Assembly: GCA_039566865.1 (NCBI GenBank)
Contig: CM076959.1
Span: 15,855,501-15,919,500, forward strand
Length of the DNA stretch: 64,000 nt
Origin: Aurelia coerulea
Lineage: Eukaryota > Cnidaria > Scyphozoa > Semaeostomeae > Ulmaridae
Direction: 5' to 3'
Part shown: one piece after another, positions 21,344-31,500 of the stretch
Numbering within the stretch: the stretch's first letter is position 1
Layout of the letters: each line of letters starts with the position of its first letter
Translations under genes and position numbers: made by a program
The notes under the pieces: generated by a model
What the model was told of the DNA's origin: nothing
What the model saw: only the letters and a program-made list of their open reading frames with translations
Databases searched by the model: none

Positions 21344-21784
21344 CTATTTATTAATGAAAAGTGCTTCTACGTACTAGATATCCAATGCGAGTAGACATTT
21401 GAGTTTAGTTCATTAACTACAGGCAAATGTCCCCAAGGGTAGATACATTTGGTTAATGTTGCAATCACCTTTTGAAAGGGACATCTTGCGACTGATGCTT
21501 TATTTCTTTCAATAGTTGTGCTGTGCTGTGATATCAAAAGATTTCACTATCTTGACTTTACTTATTTTTTGTCAAAGAAACTTTATAAATAGATTTAGGA
21601 CTCTGCTGAAAACGAGCCTTGATTTTTGAAAATTGTTTGCACGTTCACTAAACTAGCGCGCCATTTTTGCGTCTACTGTCCCTGAGGTTAATAAGCCAAA
21701 AACATGCCTATATTTTCGACGGAAAAGGGTATTTAAGGCCTTTCTTTTCTCTTTCCCCTTCTCTCTGATTCAGTCTTGCTCACA

Positions 21785-22665
21785 ATGGTTCAGCTAACTA
21801 AAGATCAACGTGTTTGGGTGTGTACAGAGATGGTTCGCATAAATCTTCTGCGAGAAGAAATGGTCTTGGAATATCAAAAAGTTCCTTTAGTAGGATTGTA
21901 CGTCAGGACATCAACTTTCATCCTTATGTCCTCGTTAAACAGCAAGCATTACTTCCCCGCGATCCTGCCCTTAGATTAGAGTTTTGCCATTGGTTTATTC
22001 AGAAATGCGAGGAAGATCAAACATTTTTGTCAAATTTGATCACATCCGATGAAGCCATATTTTCGTTAAATTCTGAGGTGAACACGCATAATGTTATAAA
22101 CTATAGCCCCTATGGACAAGGTCACCCTGATGGTCATTATATTCATCGTCAGCAAGGGGCCGGGCAAGTATTGGTATGGATTGGTTTGACAGGCGATGGC
22201 AGAATTTTGGGCCCACATTTTGTTAACGGAAATTTAGATTCACGAGAGTATCTACGCATTATTCGGTATAATGTTATTCAGAGAGAATTCGCAGCCTTAA
22301 ACATAAATCAGGAGAATGTGTGGTGGCAGCAAGATGGGGCCCCGGCTCATACGAGTAACCAGACAATGCAATATCTCCATGGTCGCTTTCCCGGAAAAGT
22401 GATCTCAAAGCGTGGAGATTTCTTGTGGCCTCCAAGATCACCAGATCTGGCAATTTTAGATTTTTTCCTTTGGGGTTACCTCAAGACCAAGATTTGGGAT
22501 GTGCAAAGAAATATGCAGCCTACGACGATTGATCAACTGAAGAATGCGATCAGACGCCAGTGTAGAGACATCCCAAGAGACTTTATCTTAAATGCATTTC
22601 AGGGAATGCTTGCAAGATGCAACAAATGCATCAATGCCCAAGGGCATCATTTAGCCGATGAATGA
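21785..22665 (+). pseudogene. Tc1/mariner-superfamily transposase, truncated and frameshifted
   Basis: The catalytic half is intact. It has the first aspartate in SDEAIFSLN, the second in VWWQQDGAPAHTSN, and the third in WPPRSPDLAILDFFLWGYLK, with 36 residues between the second and third by my count. It ends CINAQGHHLADE. These are hallmarks of the mariner-like elements common in invertebrates. The N terminus is damaged. MVQLTKDQRVWVCTEM begins in one frame, the rest (NGLGISKSSFSRIVRQD...) is in another, and about 100 residues of DNA-binding helix-turn-helix region seem to be missing. It should not make an active transposase. Confidence 0.88.
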
Positions 22666-23203
22666 ACTATTATTTTGAATGTCAAAGTTATGAATTGAGT
22701 TGTAGAGTTTCTTGTAGATGAGGAACGATGTCCCATGATGACCAACTTTGTCAATGTTACTGTTTTTTTCAGTCTTTGAATTTCTATTCAAGTTTATGCT
22801 TCACGAGGTTTGCGAAATAATTCGGGTGATTCCCCAAAACAGCGCCTATTGTAACATTATTTGTCCTTGTTGTCTGGGTATTCTATTATTAGCCGATTGT
22901 ATTTGATGATTTCGAGACATTCGTTGATATTGTTTAGCCAGAGGAACAATAACGTGCGTAGGAGTTTTCTTTGTCCTATTCATAGATTGCCTCTACCTTG
23001 ATTCACTTTCAATTTGAATTGCGGTATCAATCAGGTCAACCAACAGCAGCTGATATTGTATGATCAAAGACTTCCTCGTTCATTGAAAACGAAAATCTTT
23101 CTGAGTAATAATTTCATTTGGCGGAAAGGAATGTCAATCACAGATCATATAGACAGCAAGTGCAGTGAACAAGGTTATCATCCTGCTGTCTTTTGCAGCA
23201 TTG

Positions 23204-23414
23204 ATGATGGAGGGCATGATTTTCATCTTATTTGCGGCAGCATTCATGCCACCGTTAAGTCTCAGTGCTGCCGACCCGAATTTCAAGAACATTTTTAAGC
23301 AAACAACGAAAGAGGCAAATAACGAAGTACTCAGTGACATGACAGGAAGCATTCCATCATGGTTATCTGGGGATTTGTTGCGACAAGATTGTGCATCTTT
23401 TGGAAATATCGATG
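23204..23414 (+). CDS. Copy 2 exon 1 (signal peptide)
   Basis: MMEGMIFILFAAAFMPPLSL precedes SAADPNFKNIF; the rest is nearly identical to copy 1 through GNIDG. Donor GTGCGT at 23415, phase 1. In-frame sequence upstream to 23165 is open but lacks an ATG. Confidence 0.88.
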
Positions 23415-26400
23415 GTGCGTAGTCAAATCCTCATTTTATCAGTTGTACAATGCCTGCCAAAAGTCCTTGGAACACTTAGGCCATTTCTTGACAATCCGTA
23501 GTTCTAACCATAGCGATTAGGCTTAAACACCCCATCACCCCCAAAACAATGCTGATTTGCAAGGTTATTATCCTAGCATACCATCAGAGTCGCGAATCGT
23601 CCTGCCATCCCCATTTTGTCATCACAGAATAACATTGTTCTGAGGGGGAGAGGGGGAAATCGCAAAAAAAAGCAAAAATAGCAAAGGTGTTCCAAGACTT
23701 TTGGCAGGCATTGTAGCTTGTGTGTAGTTTCATAAAAACGTCTCTATTGAATTACTGAATTACGCTCAGATGATAATGCCAATTGCATATAACCACTACC
23801 CCTTTCCCAGTCCTATGTCAATGACTAAAGAGAGTTAGCACGATGTATAGTCGAAATTAGTTTTATTCATTCTATATTATACATTTTGTTTATTGCTGTC
23901 TTTCTGTTATTACATACTTAGATTGGTTTTTTCGTTGCTGTTTACAGGGGCGGACTGGCCCGGGTGGCTAAGTGGCGATCGCCACCCGGGCCCCCTCAGA
24001 ATTTTAAAAAGCGGGCCCTTGATAATATGAAATGTTTGAATTTATGTACCGATTTATGACCTCACGCATATATCAGGTACATTGATTCAAATCATTGGCT
24101 ATCGTGTGCAAGTTCTGTGTATATGGAGTCAGGTGCTGGACAAATTGGGTGACTTCACTTCGTGGAGTCGAATTGCAGATCGGGGAGGCAGGATTCATAG
24201 ATCGTTGGGGCATTCCCCTCTTCGTCGAGTCGCTTTTGACTTCGTCTCGGCAGTCTACTCTTCGTCGAGGGAGTGGAGCAAGTCTTTTCGTCGCGGCGCT
24301 GCGATTGACATGACTCTTCGTCGAGGCAGGCGCTTTGAATGATATGACTCTTCGTCGAGGCGCTTCGCTTCACATGGCTCTTCGTCGAGGCGCTTTGATT
24401 GACAGTATTGCTGCAACATTCACTTCATTTTTATATGCTCCAGATTTAAAATGGCGTCTTCAGAGTTGCCTCCACAAGAAAATTTGGACCCTACATCCCT
24501 GAAGTTTTAAGACGAATTTTTAGAGATTTGGATAATTCCTCGTTGGTTCACCGGAACACAGCTGATCATGCAAACGCCCTTTTTACTCATATACTCAGGA
24601 AACGCCCTTCTAACCGTCATGAAACACTCTTATGTGTCTATCAAACTGTAGAGGTACCCTAGAGGTACCTACCTCACCCCTCCTTCGACATTTTCTCAAC
24701 GGATTTAGAAGAAGTGGAACAGTGACCATAGAGAAAAGTGGGGGGGGGGGGCTCCCATTCCCCCATTCCCCCAGTGGCTAACCAGCCAGTTTAGCAGTAT
24801 TTTTAAAAGAAATTAAGAAATTGAAGTTTCTTGAAACTATCAGATTTGAGTATTCAAAGTTTCTTAACAGTTTACCTGCAGGAAGCTCACTGGGAGAAAA
24901 GCTTCTTCTTCGTCTTTCCCCTTTTTGGTCTGGATTCAGAGACGTAGGGACCGGAGGGAAGCCACTGGGGGCACGTGCCCCCAAAGATTTTGCAATAAAC
25001 AAAGAAGTGCCCTTTTTATTTTCAGGAAGTGCCCTTTCAGGGTAATGAAAAAGGTGCCCTTGAAGTGTCGTGCCCCTCCACCAAGTCTGAGATGCTTCCT
25101 ACGTTCCTGTCTGGATTAAAGATGGTTCTTTATGGATGATCAACAAGAATAGACAGAATAGACAGAATCAACGACTGCCTGGCCAGCAACGGTCTAGCCA
25201 AGGGTATCATTTTTGACAATATTGGTCTAGCGAACGGTCATTATATCATATTTGGCACAAAAATTTGACAATATTGGTCGAGGAAATGGTCAAATTGGTC
25301 TAGCCAAGGGTACCATTTTCGTAAAAGTTGGTCTAGCTAACGGTACCCTTTTGAAGATGCTCGCGGCAGACCCCTACCCAAAATTTGGCCAAGAACCCCC
25401 ACACCCCTGGGTCCGGTCCCATGAGTCCTGCTTTTATGATATACCAAACAATCTCCCAGATTCTGTTTATCATTTGCGTCTTGTTGTGTTTCAGTAGTTG
25501 CTGATGTAATTAGATATATTTAGACGCACTTCATTGTGCGATTTCTGTGGAGATGATAGATTTGAATAGTTCTTGATAGTTGCTAACATAAACAATTATT
25601 AGCCGTAAAGTTGCTCCCAAAAATACAAACACGTATTCCTTAAATTATCAGATCTGTGCCCTCCTGAACATTTCAAAATCAAAACAATGTTTAGAGACTT
25701 TACTCGAGTACTTTCCGAATCATATGATACAGGAAACAAGTGAGAATAAAGAAAAACATGCAAGAGTTTCTTAATTTTTTGGCGATCTGAGAGTCTGAGT
25801 TTCTTATAAGTAGCGGTTTCTTATAAAAAATACGTATAATTCGCATAAGAGTTGCTTGAGTCTTGAAGGATAAAAAGCTTCAAAGGAAAAGATTCGAAGA
25901 AGATGATATTGTTCTGCATGTTTTGATAACGTTTTACTTTTCTTTACTTACACTCAACTCACTAACAATCGGATACAATACCGTAAAAGGTCTTTTTAGC
26001 CCCCTCTCTAATAGCCCCTCCCCTCTGAGCAAATATTTTAAATAAGCCCCCCCCCCCCCTCTCTTCTAAGGCCCCCTTTGGAGTGTCTGAAATTAAATAA
26101 GCTGGCTCAATAAATAGAGCTTTCATGGTATGTCTGTTCGTTATACCAGACATCACGAAATATACAATGAATAAATTTAAACCTCTATCCCCTCCCCCTG
26201 GCCGATCTGCAATTCGACTCCACGAAGTGAAGTCACCCAATTTGTCCAGCACCTGACTCCATATGAGCCCACTCAAGACCGATCATTGCAGGGAACGCGT
26301 AGCCTGCGTGCAGACTCTACTGATTTCTTTTCAGAGAGGTTCTCCTCCAGTAGAGTCTGCGCAACAGCGACCAAATCCTTGTTTTTGGTCACGCGGAGGA

Positions 26401-28360
26401 GAACCTCTCTGGAGGAGAACCTCTCTGAAATAAAAACAAATCAGTAGAGTCTGCACGCAGGCTAGGAACGCGGGGCTTGTCAAAAATTTGATTCAAGCAG
26501 AGAATTGGGAAAATTCACAAATATAACTACTTTTAACTTTTCCTTGCTGTGTTTATTTTAACTATCTAGCTTCAAGAAAATCGCTAGCAACTTACTTCAT
26601 TGGCAATGGCTTTATAACATGATTGATGCCCTAGAATCAAAGTGCAACTTTTCGAAATTTAGTTATCTTCCAGGAATCATGAATATCTGAAAGATAACAT
26701 GAAAGCATTTCTGTACACTTTGAAGCTCTTTTTCAAAAATGTGCAATGGAAATCGTTTCTCAACAGCAATCCTTTTTATCATCTTATAGTGACTTAGTTC
26801 ATGCTGAAGCTAGGAATTAATCCAGAATTGCGCAAAAACAACTAAAAATGGCTTGTTCGCAGTAATTTAGAAGTAGACTTTTTGATGTCCAGCATTGATG
26901 AAGTAACATTGATACAGTAAAAACCCGCATATAAGAACCACCCACTTATAAGAACCTAAGGCCTAAAATGTTCTAATTTCTCCCCATTACAGAAGAACCT
27001 ATTCATCCTGAAATTCAAGGTAGGTTCTTATCTAAAAAAAAGTTACATGTAAACTACTGGTTGGTAATATGTGATAAGATTGTCTAAAGAAATTTAGTCA
27101 AATACTTAAAGAGAATCAACGGAGATAAAAGCCCCGCGCGGAAGGAGTCTGGGTTTTCTATTATTAGCCTATTGTATTTGATGATTTCGAGACGTTAGTG
27201 GATATTGTTTAGCAAGAGGAACAATAACGTGCGTAGGAGTTTTCTTTGTCCTATTTATAGATTGCCTCTACTTAGCTCAGTTGATTCACTTTAAGTAGAT
27301 ACAAAAGCCTGTGTAAAAATTCCTTGTATGAATGGATTTGATACAGATAAGGCTAGGTAGATAAGGTTGTTTTATTTATAAAATTGTGAACGTGGTTCGA
27401 CCTGCTGATCAGTTGTTTGGTGCGGATTATCATTATGGGACCCATTGAGGAGAACATTCTCAAAAAACTACCCATCTATCAGAATTATGATTACAAAACA
27501 GACCCATATGTAGGGAATTTCAGAGGAAAAACCCACCCTTATGAGCCGCACTCAGAGTATCATTTAACAATGAAGTACTCACCTCCCCACCGATAGGGGC
27601 CCCGTTTTTACTACCTGCGAAATTTCCTGGTGCCATTTTTATCTTCCAGTCACATTTTTACCATCACTATTACCGCCAGTCACCAACAGTTTCCTGTGCA
27701 TCTTTTTGCACTTTCCTTTCATTTGTTTTCTTACAGTTCTTAGTTCTTTAGCTCTCAACAGGAATGATCTTGCGTTAATACACCAAACACCATGAATTCC
27801 TATCTGCTGCAAGTTGATATCAACATTCAAGAGGAACATTCTCAGTCAGTCAGCAGTGTGCTCGAATTGTCCCAAGTTGCCTTGACCGCCCTTTCCTTTT
27901 AAATCTCTTCACTCTTCGACAGAGAACCAGTTTGCAACCTCTGTGCCTCCCTGTCTCTGTACCTCTATGCAACGGACACCTCCGAACAACGGACATATTT
28001 TCTTCCTTACAATAACATTTCTCATACATGTGTCCGTTATATGGAGGTTCCACTGTAATTGAAAAATCGTGATGTTCGAGAATAATTTCTCTCCTAGTAA
28101 ATTCATCAAACCAAACTAACCTAAAATTGGAGTTAACTGACTTGCATTAGTACCCTTAACTGGCTGTTAATAAAATTAAGTAAATGCAGCTCATCAGAAG
28201 AGTAGTATAAGACAATCAGCTGCCAATCTGTTGGGGGGGGGGGTACTTACTACCATTCACCAGCAGTTATGTGCCCCTAGAGGGGCGGGTTTTGCAATAC
28301 AAGGGAAGTTTCGAGTTTGAGAACAATCCAACTGTTTGCATATCTCAAGATCATGCTGAT

Positions 28361-28406
<46 letters not shown>

Positions 28407-28466
28407 ACGATGCCGATGACGATGCCGATGACGATGACGACGAGGATGATGATGATCATGATTATT

Positions 28467-28544
<78 letters not shown>

Positions 28545-31500
28545 ATGATGATGATGCATGGTTGTAATAAAGTCTAAAGAGTCTAATTACAATTTATTCT
28601 AGGAGCAAGGTACGAGTATATATCACATTTATTCGACTGTATTCCGATGGTCGGTAGATATAAAATTGAGGGAAACAACATCACCTATTCAAATAAACGA
28701 TTTGATACAAAACCGAACAGAATTTGGATGCATTTCAATTACAACATGAGTGAGTCCAAAGTTGGCTGGCATACAATTTTTTCTGATATCTCCCTAGCAG
28801 CGTATATGAAGAATGCCAGAATGAGATGGAATGAAACCCTTTATGTTTCACCTACTGTCAGCTTTTGGAAGTCACGACCCAGTGACCCAATTCTTGCAAT
28901 GACTGAGTCCTTCTTCAGCCCAACCGAGGTAAAAAGCAGACCTGAACTGAGCTTGGGTTGGTATTTCCCAAAAATACGTGACTTGAATTTCCCCTCATGG
29001 TTCAAGATCCTCACAGAGCATCGTGAAGTAACAGATAACCCAGCTCATGAACAAAGGGACCCAGATGGTACCATTTGGTCATCAACACTTGATATCGAGT
29101 TGTCTGACAATGCTACGAAATTCAATAACCTTGAGCTGGCAGTAGCAGTGTACAAAATGAAAGGCCCAAACCGCACTCTTGAGGCACGACATGTTCTTGG
29201 AAAGTATAACACGTCCTTTTGCAGTTCACCGTTGAGTCAAGCACAGAGGGATATGATGCCTGGATATACACATTACATACAAACAACTGAGAAATTCATA
29301 CTTGTACCTCAGACGTCTTATCGGTATGTAGAGAAATTATTTTCATGTGGTTTTTCCTTCACAGCGCATCGCCTAGCCTCTTATATCTATCTCAACTCAT
29401 TTTCTCATTTTCTATGAATCGCAGTGATCGCAGTTCTTCTAGACTTGCCCCAAGTCTATTTCGTCAACTGTGATAAGTCTATCTGATGAAAGTATAATTT
29501 TGTTGATGAAATTTTTCTGATGAAATAGACTTGGGGCAAGTCTACAGTTCTTCTAAATTTTGCGACAGAGAACAAGTTTCAGTCAATTGAGAAACCCTTC
29601 CAAGAAATACTTTACATGTCGTCAGCTGAGTTAGTGGGAAAATATAGCTAGCAGCGAAGAGGTTTCTTCATAAACTTTTCTCCTTGTTAAGCCAGCCACT
29701 ATAGCACATGGTAATCAAGGCTGCTTAAAGGGGCTGTACGAGATTTTCGTAAACCATCGGAAATTACGGGACTACCCGCGCATGCGACTAAGGCCTTGAG
29801 TGTTTAATGGCGGCCAGTTTCATCACAGCTTCTACGTGATTTTCATTGCAGTGCTTTTATTGTCTATCTCTATGAAATGTGATGGAACTTTTGATATCCA
29901 TTAAAACTTTCAAATGTTCGGCGTTAGAAAAATAGAGCAAGTCCCCTACCAAACTTTCGATCACCAAGATTGTCGCAGATACTTTGGATTACTATATTCT
30001 CTGTGTATAATCGCCATTAGCTATGCAGTGTTTAGCCTAAACACATTCGATAATTTGACACGCAGAGCCACGCAGAGAGGGCGGGTTGTACAGCCCTTTT
30101 AATACTCCAACTGCTGCTTCTGCCTTTTCCTCGTGTTAATGTTACAGCGAATATAGCCGTCTTTCCTCTAATTGAATAATTCAAAGCATTTTCTCTTCAA
30201 TATGAGCAAAATGCATCTGTAATATATACAGTGGTGTAGAGCTAGATTAATAACTAGGGGGGCTCAGGTAGAGAAAGAGATGTGGTACCAGGAAATTTGT
30301 TGGGGCCACGCCTTTTACTTTGGCGTAGAATGCATCTCTCAATATCATGCTTGCAATTAGCAGCGAGGAAAAAAACCTTGATAGTTTTGTGACAGTTATC
30401 CTATAAATCGGAGCACGAAGAAAATTTTAGAAGAAACATCCTTTACTTTGGCTTAGAATGCATCTCCCAATATCATGCTTGCCATTAGCAACAAGAAACC
30501 TTGATAGTTTTGTGACAACTGACATTTATCCTACAAATCAGAGCATGAAGAAAAATTTTGAACAAACATCCTTTTCTTTGGCTCAGAAGGCATCCTCTGA
30601 CTCCATATTTACCAGTGCTATTGCCGAAGCGTTGCCGAAGCTTTGACAACACAGTTCAATTATGTAATCTCCTTCTAGCATTTGGCATTTTACGGAAAAA
30701 TTCTCACCGAACCTATACCCATTCATTTCTCTTCCGTGTTAAAGGAATATCGAGGACCATTTTTGAAACAAGTGGGGGGCACCCCATGCCCCCATCGCCT
30801 TGCCACTTATGATGTCTGTTTGCACTTCCTTGTTCTATTGTCATTTGCAATTTTGTGTTTCTGAAGCCATTTTGATGTAACATTAGTGGCACGGCACCCC
30901 ATAGATGTACAGGAGACCCATTTATGGTTATAAACATCAAGGAAGATAAGAGCTTGACAATCATTGAAGATCTCATCTTGGTGCAAACCAGAAACCAGGA
31001 TCTCTTCTTTAAAAGAATATAACATTACCTTGTTCTGTCATTTTGGTCATAAGAAACAAATTAAGAAAATCAAAATTTCTTCAGAATAACTAGGGTGGCT
31101 AAAGCCCCCCAAAATTACGGAAAAAATAACTAGGGGGGCTGAGCCCCCCAGCTCTACACCACTGAATATATATCAGATTACCGATAGCTCCCTCATTTGG
31201 TTGGGCAGTTCACTACGTCAATAATGGGTACGAGATTTTTCAGAACAAACGAATTTTCAAGGACTTTTGATTGATTTTTATAGAGAGCAAAAGGATTTTT
31301 GTCACAGGTGTCCGAGATTTTCTTGGGAGTGAAATACCCCTCGTTCTTTTACTTTCTTTCAATCTTAAACGACATCCTAAACCACTGTTAGGAGGTTTCT
31401 TAAAGCTATAGGATTTTATGGAAATTTTTGGGATTTTTCTTTGATGCAAAATAGGTTTTTATCAAAGACAAAGGAGATACGAACAATCATGTTAGTTGCA

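Larger units (their letters stand above)
20688..23012 (+). mobile_element. Mariner-type transposon with broken transposase
   Basis: The left end TTTAAAGAGAATCAACGG and right end (complement TTGAAAGTGAATCAAGG) are imperfect inverted repeats. A 190-bp deleted relative lies at 27105-27295 with TA flanks. Inside are a 577-bp foldback (20767-21343) and a transposase pseudogene (21785-22674). Its right edge is about 190 bp before the start codon of oxygenase copy 2. Confidence 0.75.
23415..28602 (+). other. Copy 2 intron 1, 5.2 kb, transposon-expanded
   Basis: It holds the TA-flanked MITE 23448-23713, a GC-rich hairpin at about 23957-23992 and CTTCGTCGAGG-rich repeats (24080-24420, partly inverted at 26170-26280). 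It also holds hAT MITEs (24937-25109 and 26300-26464), a poly-G element (25192-25400), the mariner MITE 27105-27295 and the GAT microsatellite. The copy 1 intron is 0.94 kb. Confidence 0.8.

Noticed and set aside
28257..28577. Long frames reading poly-Asp, poly-Met or poly-His
   Set aside because: They are products of the GAT/GAC microsatellite, open in several frames on both strands, in an intron.
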